Source: Massilibacillus massiliensis (GTDB taxonomy: Bacteria > Bacillota > Negativicutes > FLKF01). Taken from it: a stretch of DNA of 64,000 bases. Positions 1 through 9,009 of this stretch are shown here, piece after piece (the first letter of the stretch is position 1; each line of letters begins with the position of its first letter). The position numbers were made by a program, and so were the translations under genes. The DNA lies in contig NZ_LT575483.1 of the NCBI RefSeq assembly GCF_900086705.1, positions 1,321,534 to 1,385,533 of the forward strand, given 5' to 3'. The notes beneath the pieces were generated by a model. It ran no database searches and was not told where the DNA came from. It saw nothing but the letters and a program-made list of their open reading frames with translations.

Positions 1-105
1 ACAGCAAGGGGTTGCGAAGGAGTCGTACTTTCGTACGTCGACGAGCAGCACCTTGCTGTACGCCGCAGATGAGTACTTATCGCCTGCCAGTAGCCTATCT
101 GTCAT
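1..105. repeat. 146-bp long-hairpin repeat, copy 1 (cut by window edge)
   Basis: Right-hand ~105 bases of an interspersed hairpin element found complete at 43511, 48846 and 56259. The apical stem CGTAC/GTACG with a variable four-base loop and the right arm ending in CCTATCTGTC are present; the left outer arm lies outside the window. The arm segment ACAGCAAGG is matched exactly by its complement near base 55. Confidence 0.85.
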
Positions 106-194
106 CGTTTGTCAAAAAAAATATTTTTAGTACTTTAAGTTCAGAATATAGTACTTTGAGATAGTTTTATAGTCGACTTAATAGAACTATAATT

Positions 195-213
195 GATAAT
201 GATAATCATTGTA
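195..213. promoter_or_regulatory. Fur box upstream of the copper-type TonB receptor
   Basis: GATAATGATAATCATTGTA matches 17 of 19 positions of the classical Fur consensus. It lies about 35 bases upstream of the start codon of the receptor gene at 249, where it would overlap the promoter, so iron-dependent repression of that gene is likely. Confidence 0.8.
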
Positions 214-248
214 TTATTGTCTTAAAATTTAGAACATGGAGGATTCCT

Positions 249-2261
249 ATGTATTCAATACGTAACTTAAGTCATTATTTTTTATTTCTATCTTTCGCTT
301 TCACCTCAGTTGCATCACCAATTGCATTTGCAGCAGGCGATACATCAGAGGATATAGAAGCTACCAACACCGACGATTCAGAAAGAACTTTTGTATTTGA
401 TGAAATGGTCGTCACAGCCTCGTCCATTACCAGTCCCCTAATTCTTGAAACAGATCCTAAAAAACCTCGACAACCTGTACCAGCAGCCGATGGGGGCGGA
501 TATCTAAAGAACATTCCTGGTTTTTCCCTCACTCGCAAAGGAGGCACTGGCGGTGACCCACTGTTTCGCGGCATGGGCGGTACACGTCTGAATGTACTCA
601 TGGATGGTGCCTCTGTTTTAGGTGGATGTCCCAGCCGCATGGATCCGACAACGACCTATGCTTATCCAGAATCCTATAGTAAAATTACCTTGATCAAAGG
701 TCCGCAAAGCGTTTTATACGGCAGTAATATTGCCGGTACAATTCTGTTTGAAAGAGATACCGAACCATTCAGCGCACCGGGTACTCGTATGAGCAGCAGC
801 CTGCTCTTTGGCAGCGCTGGCCGCCGCGACCAATTTTTCGATGTTACTTCTGGCGACAAGAATAGTTATATACGCGTCATCAAAACCAAAAGCGATTCTG
901 ATGACTACAAGGATGGTAACGGACAAAAAATCCACTCCGCTTATTCCCGAGAAAGCTTGACTGGCATTATCGGTTTTACCCCAAATTCCAACACCCTTCT
1001 CGAATTTTCCGTTGATGACAGCAATGGTCAGGCTGCGTATGCAGACCGTATGATGGATGGTTCTAAATTTGACCGCACAAGTTACAATGTCAAATTTGAA
1101 AAAAAACATTTATCATCTTCCCTTGAAAACATCAAGTTCAATGCTTCAAGAACTTTTATTGATCACGTAATGGACAACTACTCTTTGCGTCCACTCTCCA
1201 ATATGTCGATGCCAAAATCAATGGAAGTAAAACGTACAACGACCAATGGACGCTTGGCGGCAGATTTTAACTTATCTCCAAGCAGTAGAGCAACGATTGG
1301 CCTTGATTATCAAAAAAATGTACATTCCGGAAATATGGTTATGAACAGTAAAGATTATGCGTCAGTTCCATTGAGTAAAGATATGACCTTTGAGAATTAT
1401 GGTTTTTTCACTGAATATACACATGATTTAAATGTATCAGATCGTTTACTCAGTGGTATTCGTTTTGACAACCTCTCTGTTACTTATGCAAAATACCCTG
1501 GTAGAGAGGATAAGGATAAGACACATGGTGCTTTCTTACGCTATGAACATGATTATGCAAATCATGCGATGACGTCTTATATTGGAATTGGTCATGCACA
1601 AAGACCTGCGGACTGGTGGGAAAGAAAAAAAACAGGAGGGATGAATGCCGTTCCAGAAAAAAACACGCAGTTGGACACTGGTCTTCTTTATCACTCTGAT
1701 AAAACAACCGCGAGTGTATCACTCTTCTATTCTAATGTCGATGATTTTATCCTATTAACCAATAGCGGAAATACTGTCAAAAATATCGATGCTTATCTAT
1801 ATGGCGGCGAAGCAACCTATTCTCATAAACTTTCAGAAACCCTTACAGGCACTGCGACGTTGGCTTATACAAGAGGTACAAATAAAAGCAATAACAGACC
1901 ACTGCCACAGATAGCACCGCTTGAAGGAAGTCTCGGTCTAAAATATGCCAAAGACAAATGGGAAACTGGTATCTTGTGGCGCATGGTGGCCGCACAAAAA
2001 CGCTATACAGCAGGTGATGGCAATGAAATCGGCACAGACATTGGTCCAAGCGGCGGTTTCGGTATTTTATCACTCAATACAGCCTATCGCGTAAACGAAA
2101 ATTGGACTGTGACTGCTGGAGTCGACAACCTGCTTGATAAAAACTATGCTGAATTTGTCAGCCGCACAGGTGCAGCGATCGCTGAGCTTGGTATTCCTTC
2201 CACGACAAGAGTCAATGAACCTGGGAGAACATTTTGGCTTAAAGCAAACTGCAAGTTTTAA
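249..2261 (+). CDS. TonB-dependent outer-membrane receptor, copper-receptor (OprC/NosA-like) family
   Basis: Outer-membrane beta-barrel receptor with a signal peptide (residues 1-29), a TonB-box-like DEMVVTAS near 51, a plug at about 75-170 and a barrel to the C-terminal phenylalanine; 670 aa is usual for the family. The plug carries CPSRM (C127, M131) and the barrel HVMDNYSLRP (H306, M308). These match the CxxxM and HxM copper-binding pairs known from Pseudomonas OprC, so the substrate is probably copper or a copper chelate rather than a ferric siderophore. GGAGG lies six bases before the ATG. A strong Fur box upstream suggests iron control, unusual for a copper receptor. The last 4 bases overlap the end of the convergent regulator gene. 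The family assignment rests on motifs recalled, not on a search. Confidence 0.88.
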   Translation: MYSIRNLSHYFLFLSFAFTSVASPIAFAAGDTSEDIEATNTDDSERTFVFDEMVVTASSITSPLILETDPKKPRQPVPAADGGGYLKNIPGFSLTRKGGTGGDPLFRGMGGTRLNVLMDGASVLGGCPSRMDPTTTYAYPESYSKITLIKGPQSVLYGSNIAGTILFERDTEPFSAPGTRMSSSLLFGSAGRRDQFFDVTSGDKNSYIRVIKTKSDSDDYKDGNGQKIHSAYSRESLTGIIGFTPNSNTLLEFSVDDSNGQAAYADRMMDGSKFDRTSYNVKFEKKHLSSSLENIKFNASRTFIDHVMDNYSLRPLSNMSMPKSMEVKRTTTNGRLAADFNLSPSSRATIGLDYQKNVHSGNMVMNSKDYASVPLSKDMTFENYGFFTEYTHDLNVSDRLLSGIRFDNLSVTYAKYPGREDKDKTHGAFLRYEHDYANHAMTSYIGIGHAQRPADWWERKKTGGMNAVPEKNTQLDTGLLYHSDKTTASVSLFYSNVDDFILLTNSGNTVKNIDAYLYGGEATYSHKLSETLTGTATLAYTRGTNKSNNRPLPQIAPLEGSLGLKYAKDKWETGILWRMVAAQKRYTAGDGNEIGTDIGPSGGFGILSLNTAYRVNENWTVTAGVDNLLDKNYAEFVSRTGAAIAELGIPSTTRVNEPGRTFWLKANCKF

Positions 2262-4246
2262 ACGGATTTAACCCTGATCCCCTTCCGCCCTCTTTGCAGA
2301 ACGATTTGGTGATTTTCTTGCATTTTTTTTAAAAGATACCGTACTTGATTCTCGGGAATAGCTAAACGTTCCGACAATGATCTTCGCCCGATTGAAATAT
2401 CTTGCTGGTTAGATTGATAGATTTCCTCATAAATTTTCTGCATTAACGTCGTTTCATCTTCCATAGCGAAATTTTTAGCTTGATGTGATAGTTGAAACTC
2501 ATCTGGCAAATGCTCCAACATAGGCGCCATGTCCGGGCAAAGATTCATTAAATATTCAACCACATTTTGCAATTCACGAATATTCCCCGGCCAACTATAA
2601 GATAAAAAGCAGGTCGTAATGTTTTTAAAATAATCTGCGACATCTACGCCATTCTTGCGGCTGCTATTATTTTGATAGAAAGCCTTCGCCAGTAATAAGA
2701 TATCTTGCCCCCGCTCCCTAAGTGGTGGAAGCTTAATCGGCAAAACATTCAACCGATAATACAAATCCTGACGAAATTGACCATCTGCAATCAGCTTTTT
2801 CAAATCACGATTCGTTGCAACGATCACTCTTACGTCAATCGGAATCAATTTAGAACTTCCTACGCGCCGAATTTGCTGTTCTTGTAGAACACGCAGCAAT
2901 TTCACTTGAAAAGTTAAAGGTGCATCACCAATTTCATCAAGAAAAATCGTTCCTTTATGTGCTTCTTCAAATAAACCGGCAGCACCGCCGCGGTTTGCAC
3001 CGGTAAAGGCGCCCTCGATATAACCAAACAATTCTGACTCCAGCAAATTCTCCGTCAAAGCGGCAAAATTCACCGCGATAAACGGACCATTGCTTCGCGG
3101 CGAGGCGTTATGAATTCCCTGCGCAATCAGTTCTTTTCCAGTTCCACTTTCTCCTTGAATTAAAATTGTTGAATTTGACACTGCCATTTTTTGCGCAATC
3201 TCCAGTACCTGCTCAATCGCTTTACTTTGTCCAATGACTTGAGAGAAAGTATATCTGGCAACTTTCTGTTCTTGTACAAATTTTCGCCGCACGGACTCTT
3301 CTAGGCGCCGAATCTCCGAAACATCTTTAAATGTATATATTCTGCCGAAATCTGGATTTTCCGGTTGCATATAGGCAACATTGACAATCAAATGATGTCG
3401 ATTGATCGTAACCAAAGATTCTTTGGTTTGATTCTTTTCATCCAAAACTTCGATTAAATTTGTGTTTGTAATTTGATAAACGGAATGACCGATTGCCTGC
3501 TCCGCTTTTATATCAAATAGCTTCTCCGCCACAGGATTTAATACAGAAATTTTTCCACTCCCGTCAATTGCAATAATTCCATCATGTACCGTATCAATCA
3601 CAGTTTCAAACTGCGTCTTTATTTTATTACTAAAATAAATCATCTGACTGTCGTTTTTAATTAAACGGATGATATCACGCACATAATTAGCAGATAAAAA
3701 GTTTGCATATACATTGAGTAAATTTAATTGCAGCAGCACCTCTACCAAAGTTGTAATATCAATCAGTCGCGTCTTTATATCAATAACCTCTTCCACAAAA
3801 TCGGGAACAAGTTCCTTTTCACCAGGGGTAATCGCGATTTTTAATTTAGGATAATGCAAGCTTTGCGGTGAATACGGATAATAATTGATATGATCAATCC
3901 CCAACGTTTGCAAAAGTGCAATGGTCTGATTTGCACTGGACGCTAAATCGTTTACCAGCAAAACATCCGTTCCTGCCGGAATTTCAAATAGCTTATTTAC
4001 TTCATGATAATTGATGGAACGCCTTGCAATTAATATCGGACAAGTTTTATTTACATAAATTTTAGCTCTTCGATAGGCGTGCTGACTTGAAAATAAAACA
4101 AGATCTGCCTTAATATTGGTTGGGATTAGCCCATTCTCTATATAGTAATTATTCACATTTACACGATTTCCCAATAATCGATATAACTGCTCACGAAACG
4201 CTATGGATGTATTCTGCCCCATTGCGACCACAACTAAATTTCTCAT
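2258..4246 (-). CDS. Sigma-54-dependent transcriptional activator (PAS + AAA+)
   Basis: Enhancer-binding protein of 662 aa. Residues 1-200 form an unrecognised sensor region, vaguely PrpR-like. A PAS domain follows at about 212-310, then a sigma-54 AAA+ domain at about 335-565 with Walker A GESGTGKE (365-372), the sigma-54 contact loop GAFTGA (412-417) and Walker B GTIFLDE (432-438). The C-terminus (about 600-662) should be the DNA-binding region, though it is not a standard Fis-type helix-turn-helix. It diverges from yjiH-yjiG-iadA, which has a clear -24/-12 promoter and a long palindrome in the shared intergenic space, so it very probably activates that operon. The PAS domain or N-terminal region would sense the inducer, which is unknown. 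Confidence 0.9.
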   Translation of the reverse strand: MRNLVVVAMGQNTSIAFREQLYRLLGNRVNVNNYYIENGLIPTNIKADLVLFSSQHAYRRAKIYVNKTCPILIARRSINYHEVNKLFEIPAGTDVLLVNDLASSANQTIALLQTLGIDHINYYPYSPQSLHYPKLKIAITPGEKELVPDFVEEVIDIKTRLIDITTLVEVLLQLNLLNVYANFLSANYVRDIIRLIKNDSQMIYFSNKIKTQFETVIDTVHDGIIAIDGSGKISVLNPVAEKLFDIKAEQAIGHSVYQITNTNLIEVLDEKNQTKESLVTINRHHLIVNVAYMQPENPDFGRIYTFKDVSEIRRLEESVRRKFVQEQKVARYTFSQVIGQSKAIEQVLEIAQKMAVSNSTILIQGESGTGKELIAQGIHNASPRSNGPFIAVNFAALTENLLESELFGYIEGAFTGANRGGAAGLFEEAHKGTIFLDEIGDAPLTFQVKLLRVLQEQQIRRVGSSKLIPIDVRVIVATNRDLKKLIADGQFRQDLYYRLNVLPIKLPPLRERGQDILLLAKAFYQNNSSRKNGVDVADYFKNITTCFLSYSWPGNIRELQNVVEYLMNLCPDMAPMLEHLPDEFQLSHQAKNFAMEDETTLMQKIYEEIYQSNQQDISIGRRSLSERLAIPENQVRYLLKKMQENHQIVLQRGRKGIRVKSV

Positions 4247-4261
4247 AAAAACCTTCTCTCT

Positions 4262-4316
4262 AAAAGGGAAATATAAAAGGGATTGATATTTTTAATCCCT
4301 TTTATATTTCCCTTTT
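4262..4316. promoter_or_regulatory. Perfect 23-bp-arm palindrome, candidate enhancer (UAS) for the sigma-54 activator
   Basis: Left arm 4262-4284 is the exact reverse complement of right arm 4294-4316, with a 9-base spacer. It lies between two divergent genes, so it cannot be the 3' terminator of either. It starts about 150 bases upstream of the -24/-12 promoter, the usual distance for an activator enhancer. Each arm holds two AAAAGGGA motifs, giving four potential half-sites. Confidence 0.7.
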
Positions 4317-4414
4317 TCATTTAGAAATCCTCCTTACACGCAAAAAAACGTTCTGAAACAAGGTTTACAGGATTACATTTGCCCCATATATTGAAAATTC
4401 TACAAAAAAATACA

Positions 4415-4431
4415 TTGGCATGAAAATTGCA
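4415..4431 (+). promoter_or_regulatory. Sigma-54 (-24/-12) promoter of the yjiH-yjiG-iadA operon
   Basis: TTGGCATGAAAATTGCA carries the invariant GG (4417-4418) and GC (4429-4430) with exactly 10 bases between them, matching the RpoN consensus. It lies 49 bases upstream of the first start codon of the operon. Confidence 0.87.
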
Positions 4432-4479
4432 ATATTTTAGTCACTGTGTATATAAAATAACAAGGAGGCTATTCATCGT

Positions 4480-5148
4480 ATGAAACAAACAAACAATTCT
4501 TCAGTACAAGTTCCTTTATCCGGGTATATCGCATTTTTCTTTGCCATTTTATTATTTTCCGGTATTTTTTCTTCAAGCGACGGCTGGATGAAAGCATTGG
4601 ACTTTAATGTACTTAATGGTTCTTTTGGTAAAATCGAAGGTATTGAAAAAGCTTTCACTTTCCGTGGTGCTGGCGGCAGCGGTGCAAGAGACGGCTTTTT
4701 ATTTGCTTTTGAATTAATACCCGCAGTTATTTTAGCTTTAGGTCTTGTAAATGTGATTGATGGTCTGGGCGGATTGAAAGCAGCGCAAAAACTCATGTCA
4801 CCGATTTTAAAACCATTATTAGGTGTTCCCGGTGTGGCTGCACTCGCCAATATTGCCAATATGCAAAGTACAGATGCAGCTGCCGGCATGGTAAAAGAAC
4901 TTGTCGATACAGGTGAATTAACAGATAAAGAACGCTCCGTTATCATCTCCTATCAGACAAGTGGCAGTGCATTTATTACCAACTATTTCTCTTCCGGTGC
5001 CGCGGTTTTCAGCTTTATGCTCGTGCCAATTATCGTTCCGATTCTTGTTATACTCGTCTTTAAAATCGTTGGCGCGAACTTAATGCGTTTATATTTAAAA
5101 GCAGTTTCAAATAAACCGGCAACAGGAGGCAACAATCATGACAACTAA
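4480..5148 (+). CDS. yjiH: YjiH-like nucleoside-recognition (Gate) membrane protein
   Basis: Integral membrane protein of 222 aa with hydrophobic segments near residues 12-30, 75-97 and 165-195 and the Gate/nucleoside-recognition pattern (FELIPAVILALGLV, then MQSTDAAAGM). In E. coli, yjiG and yjiH adjoin iadA; the same three-gene set occurs here, so this is probably half of a two-subunit transporter or channel serving the dipeptidase. AGGAGG precedes the ATG. The 3' end overlaps the next gene by 11 bases, implying coupled translation. Expression should depend on sigma-54. The transported substrate, perhaps isoaspartyl peptides, is inference. Confidence 0.8.
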   Translation: MKQTNNSSVQVPLSGYIAFFFAILLFSGIFSSSDGWMKALDFNVLNGSFGKIEGIEKAFTFRGAGGSGARDGFLFAFELIPAVILALGLVNVIDGLGGLKAAQKLMSPILKPLLGVPGVAALANIANMQSTDAAAGMVKELVDTGELTDKERSVIISYQTSGSAFITNYFSSGAAVFSFMLVPIIVPILVILVFKIVGANLMRLYLKAVSNKPATGGNNHDN

Positions 5149-5626
5149 ACCAATAGCAGAAGTAACACCAAATAAAAACATTCTTGATTTATTTATTGAC
5201 GGCGCACGCCGCGGTTTTACCATTGGGACAACGAGTCTTTTACCGAATGTTGTAATGGCTTTTGTTATCATTCGAATTTTAGAAGTTACCGGATTATTAA
5301 AAATTATTGGTATTGTCTGTGCACCAATCATGGCACTATGGGGGCTGCCAGGTGAAGCAGCGACTGTCATCATTACTTCGCTGATGAGTATGGGCGGCGG
5401 CATTGGCGTTGCTGTAAGCCTTTATACCAACGCACACTTAGATGCCATGCAAGTCACGATGCTTGTACCTGCGATCTACCTTATGGGAAATCCAGTACAA
5501 AACATTGGACGTTGTTTAGGAATCTCTGGCGTTAATACAAAACATTATCCTGCAATTTTAGCAATTTGCGTCATCAATGCCCTTCTATCAATTTGGGCAA
5601 TGCGTCTAATTCTCATGTTTTTTTAA
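5138..5626 (+). CDS. yjiG: YjiG-like membrane protein, partner of YjiH
   Basis: Small Gate-family membrane protein of 162 aa, about the length of E. coli YjiG. Hydrophobic stretches lie near residues 30-50, 55-75, 85-120 and 140-160, with the conserved GLPGEAATVIITSLMSMGGG and LMGNPVQNIGR segments. It overlaps yjiH by 11 bases and has its own AGGAGG ribosome site inside that gene. Together the two proteins probably make one membrane complex that imports the substrate of the downstream isoaspartyl dipeptidase; this function is inferred from gene order. Confidence 0.8.
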   Translation: MTTKPIAEVTPNKNILDLFIDGARRGFTIGTTSLLPNVVMAFVIIRILEVTGLLKIIGIVCAPIMALWGLPGEAATVIITSLMSMGGGIGVAVSLYTNAHLDAMQVTMLVPAIYLMGNPVQNIGRCLGISGVNTKHYPAILAICVINALLSIWAMRLILMFF

Positions 5627-5667
5627 TGCATAAATTTAAATTACTACAGTAAAAGGAGGACATGATG

Positions 5668-6867
5668 ATGTCCACAACACAACCATTTTTTACACTATTA
5701 CGTAATGCCCATATTATTGCACCAGATGAACTTGGCATACAAGATATTTTAATCGCAGGTAATAAAATCGCTGCCATCGGCAAGGATTTAAACCTTCCAC
5801 AAAATTATGACTGCAACGAAATTGATTTGGAAGGCCAAACGATCCTGCCTGGCTTTATCGACAGCCATGTGCATTTGATTGGCGGTGGCGGTGAAGGCGG
5901 TTATGCAACTAGAACACCGGAGATCGTTTTATCCAAAGTTACGACTTCCGGCGTAACCACATTAGTCGGATGCCTTGGAACCGACGGCACAACCCGCCAT
6001 ATGGAAAGTTTACTTGCAAAAGCACGCGGGCTTGAAGAAGAAGGTCTTTCCACTTATATTTATACTGGCTCTTATGAAATTCCAACACCAACGATTACCG
6101 GCAGTGTCCGCAAAGATATTATCATCATTGATAAAATCATCGGCACAGGCGAAATCGCTATGGCAGACCATCGTTCGGCGCAGCCAACCAAACGCGAATA
6201 TCAAAAATTAGCCGCCGAAGCAAGAGTCGGCGGCATGCTAAGCGGAAAAGCTGGTATCGTCGACATGCATATGGGTGACGGGACCGACGGCATGAAACTT
6301 TTATATGAGATTACAGCAAACGGAGAATTGCCAAAGTCACAATTTTTGCCGACGCATGTGAATCGCAATCCACAATTATTAGAAGAAAGCATTGATTGGG
6401 CAAAACAAGGCGGTATCATGGATATCACCTCCGGTGTCAGTCCGGCAAGCGGCGCATCTAAATCAATTAAACCTAGTAAAGCTGTAAAACAAGCACTGGA
6501 AGCCGGCGTTCCTTTGACACAAATCACCATGAGTTCAGATGGCAACGGAAGCGTGCCACTCTTTGATGAAAAGGGTAACACAATCGGTGTAGGCGTTGCT
6601 AGCCAAACTTCCATGCTCGAAGAAGTTCGTGATATGGTGCAGAATGAAGGTATAAAACTCAGCGATGCCATTCAAATTGTTACAAGCAATGTAGCCAGAG
6701 CTTTAAAACTCTATCCAGACAAAGGCAGCATCTGCCAAGGCGCTGCTGCAGACCTCATCGTGATCGACACAGCCTTTCATTTGACCAATGTTTGGTGTAA
6801 AGGCAAACACATGGTGGAAAACGGACAGCCTATCGTTTTTGGTACCTTCGAAGCGCATACAAAATAA
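5668..6867 (+). CDS. iadA: Isoaspartyl dipeptidase (beta-aspartyl peptidase)
   Basis: Amidohydrolase-superfamily metalloenzyme that cleaves isoaspartyl (beta-aspartyl) dipeptides arising from protein damage. Metal ligands are visible: HVH (H67, H69) followed by LIGGGGEGG, then VDMHMGDG, LPTHVNRN and MSSDGNG. The length (399 aa) and close likeness to E. coli IadA make the call firm. At the position of the carbamylated bridging lysine (E. coli K162) this protein has glutamate (E162, in GEIAMADHRS). Three in-frame ATGs follow the ribosome site; 5668 is chosen because GGAGG then lies eight bases upstream, but 5662 or 5665 are possible. It is the last gene of the sigma-54 operon and is followed by a terminator. 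Confidence 0.92.
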   Translation: MSTTQPFFTLLRNAHIIAPDELGIQDILIAGNKIAAIGKDLNLPQNYDCNEIDLEGQTILPGFIDSHVHLIGGGGEGGYATRTPEIVLSKVTTSGVTTLVGCLGTDGTTRHMESLLAKARGLEEEGLSTYIYTGSYEIPTPTITGSVRKDIIIIDKIIGTGEIAMADHRSAQPTKREYQKLAAEARVGGMLSGKAGIVDMHMGDGTDGMKLLYEITANGELPKSQFLPTHVNRNPQLLEESIDWAKQGGIMDITSGVSPASGASKSIKPSKAVKQALEAGVPLTQITMSSDGNGSVPLFDEKGNTIGVGVASQTSMLEEVRDMVQNEGIKLSDAIQIVTSNVARALKLYPDKGSICQGAAADLIVIDTAFHLTNVWCKGKHMVENGQPIVFGTFEAHTK

Positions 6868-6876
6868 AAGTTAACG

Positions 6877-6920
6877 AAAAACGGATGCAGCAGAATCAAG
6901 TACTGCGGCATCCGTTTTTT
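6877..6920 (+). terminator. Rho-independent terminator after iadA
   Basis: AAAACGGATGC and its complement GCATCCGTTTT flank a loop and are followed by a T run. It lies between the convergent iadA and GntR genes and may serve both strands. Confidence 0.8.
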
Positions 6921-6954
6921 ATTGCAAATAAAATGTTCATTTACAATAAGAGTT

Positions 6955-7620
6955 TTACCCTTTTTTTGCTGTTACATATGCAGAAGCGCTTTCATAGGTC
7001 TGCTGTATATGATTCTGCATTTTTTGTCTTGCCATTTCGACATTGCCGACCTTTACAGCAAGCAATATTTCTAAATGTTCCTGCAGTGATGCCCTATAAC
7101 GGTAGTCACCACTAAAAATCGCGTTCATTCCAAATCGCCGAATTTTGTCACGCAATTCTCCCATCATACCGGTTAACAAATCATTTTGAGCCATTTCTAG
7201 CAAAAGTCCGTGGAAAGTAACATCCATATCCATGAAAACCTTACTGTCATATTTACTTGAACTATACTTTTGATTTTGATGACATTCCTCAAGACGTGTA
7301 ATAAACGCCTCTGTTCTATTTTCTATCGCCAGCTCCACAGCCAAAACTTCCAAGGCTGTACGTATCTGAAAGATATTTTTTAAATCCTCTTCTCCCATCT
7401 TTTTCACAATAATGCCTTTATACGGAATATACTCGACAAGGTTTTCCGATTCCAAGGCTTTGAGTGCTTCTCGAACGGGACTGCGGCTTACATTAAATTC
7501 CTCAGAAATTTTCCGTTCATTTAAAATATCTTCTTCGTTATAACGCTGACTAAGAATATCTTCTTTTAACATCGTATAAATCTGTTGTTTTAAAGATTCC
7601 GCTTTTTTTATCATTCTCAT
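6955..7620 (-). CDS. GntR-family (FCD subfamily) transcriptional regulator
   Basis: Winged helix-turn-helix of the GntR type at residues 1-72 (ISEEFNVSRSPVREALKALE), followed by an all-helical FCD ligand-binding domain to about 215 with a DxxxH metal-ligand pattern (DVTFH). Such regulators sense organic acids, usually as repressors. It is the last gene of the nitrilase-DUF2848-transporter set and probably controls it. The start at 7620 is chosen because GGGG lies about nine bases upstream; an in-frame TTG at 7635 is less likely. Two TAGCATGCTA palindromes just upstream suggest autoregulation. Confidence 0.85.
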   Translation of the reverse strand: MRMIKKAESLKQQIYTMLKEDILSQRYNEEDILNERKISEEFNVSRSPVREALKALESENLVEYIPYKGIIVKKMGEEDLKNIFQIRTALEVLAVELAIENRTEAFITRLEECHQNQKYSSSKYDSKVFMDMDVTFHGLLLEMAQNDLLTGMMGELRDKIRRFGMNAIFSGDYRYRASLQEHLEILLAVKVGNVEMARQKMQNHIQQTYESASAYVTAKKG

Positions 7621-7662
7621 CGTTGCAAACCCCAATTATAAATTTTTCATTTTAAATAAAAA

Positions 7663-7704
7663 TAGCATGCTATATAAATCATATCATCTTTATATAGCAT
7701 GCTA
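7663..7704. promoter_or_regulatory. Paired palindromes, GntR operator candidate or terminator
   Basis: TAGCATGCTA, itself a palindrome, occurs at 7663-7672 and 7695-7704 within a larger inverted repeat of 16-base arms (7663-7678 and 7689-7704). On the minus strand the stem is followed by T-rich sequence, so it could also end the transporter transcript. Position immediately before the GntR start favours an operator. Confidence 0.5.
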
Positions 7705-7721
7705 CAAATTTTTATCTTCAT

Positions 7722-8975
7722 CTAAATAATAAAAGTGATAAGAAAAGAGATTCCTAATCCAACAATCATCGATGGTCTTTGCCATTTATTTGCAAGTTTT
7801 TGGTTTGTACCCGGTATAACACCCGCTACGACCGGCAACGCTGTTAATGCACCACCGCTAAGAAAAAGCTGCATGATAGCGCAACCAGAAATGGCGGCAA
7901 AGCTAACCGCCAAAGGATCAGCGCCTAATCCCAACACAATTTGCACAAACGGTAAAACAATTGGCGCTGAAGCGGCATTAGACTGCGTAATTGTCCCGGC
8001 TAAAGCTGAAATCATAAGCAAGATCTGGATTGGTGCAAAAGCAAGGTATGGGCTAACATAATCAGCAACCAAGCTCACTAAACCAATCTTAGAAATAACG
8101 ATCGACATGTACATGAGACTGATAATCGCTACGATTGGAATTGCGATCTGTGTCACACCATTGAGCATGAACTTTTCCCCTTCTGCTAATTTCAAGCCCG
8201 CCATAAGAATCACTAATACACTACAGCCAACGCCAACTAAAAATATCGGGATTCCCATGAAAAATGTAATGCACAAAACCAAGAATGGGAAAAACGCTTT
8301 TGCAAATGACGGTGCATTTTCGGGCAGTGTGAAAGTCGTATCCTCAAGATCCTTGCGAATCTCTATCCCGTCTTGTATCATTTCTCTTTTTGCACGATAA
8401 TACACAAAAATATAAATTCCTATGCATCCTGCAAAAGTCCAGAAATTAATCAAACCAAATTTTACACCGGTCAAACCTAAAATCGCCAGCATCGTAGGAT
8501 GCGTGAAGCCGGCATTATTTGCGCCTATATTTGCCAAAGAAATAATCGCAGAAGTTTTATTCGACGATAATCCCAAGCGCGTTGACGCCGGTCCAGCAAC
8601 GGTAGCCATAATGACGGGTTGCGTAAAAGCTGTCAATGATCCAAGCAACGCAGCTGCCAAACTAGCTGCAGTTGCAATTCCCGGGGCTCCGCCTTTTTTT
8701 CTGCCAAACTCCATAATCTTGCAAATAATTACATCCATATAGCCAGATGCCTGCATCACGCCGATAAACAGCAATACGCCTAACATATCAATGATTACAG
8801 GATTCATCGCACTAACTAGTAATTTCGGAATGGCGTCCGGACTTGAACCCATGAGCGGAAATCCAGCCGCCAAAGCGGCCAACGTAGTGCCAATAACAGC
8901 AGTTAAATAAAGCGGTGCAAGCCCTAAGATCATAACACCAAGTGTTATTACCATAATAATTTGCGCTGTAATCAT
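7722..8975 (-). CDS. Multi-spanning permease of the ion-transporter superfamily (probable organic-acid transporter)
   Basis: Polytopic membrane protein of 417 aa with about 11-12 hydrophobic segments and no soluble domain. The two halves each carry a polar re-entrant-like stretch (SLTAFTQPVIMATVAG near 115; GTITQSNAASAPIVLPFV near 335), the style of the CitM/GntP/ArsB ion-transporter superfamily. It is flanked by a DUF2848 gene and a GntR regulator, so it probably imports a carboxylate or amide used by the upstream hydrolases. The exact family and substrate cannot be fixed by eye. Confidence 0.7.
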   Translation of the reverse strand: MITAQIIMVITLGVMILGLAPLYLTAVIGTTLAALAAGFPLMGSSPDAIPKLLVSAMNPVIIDMLGVLLFIGVMQASGYMDVIICKIMEFGRKKGGAPGIATAASLAAALLGSLTAFTQPVIMATVAGPASTRLGLSSNKTSAIISLANIGANNAGFTHPTMLAILGLTGVKFGLINFWTFAGCIGIYIFVYYRAKREMIQDGIEIRKDLEDTTFTLPENAPSFAKAFFPFLVLCITFFMGIPIFLVGVGCSVLVILMAGLKLAEGEKFMLNGVTQIAIPIVAIISLMYMSIVISKIGLVSLVADYVSPYLAFAPIQILLMISALAGTITQSNAASAPIVLPFVQIVLGLGADPLAVSFAAISGCAIMQLFLSGGALTALPVVAGVIPGTNQKLANKWQRPSMIVGLGISFLITFII

Positions 8976-9009
8976 CTTACTTCACCTTCTCACTTTCGTT
9001 TTTCATAAA

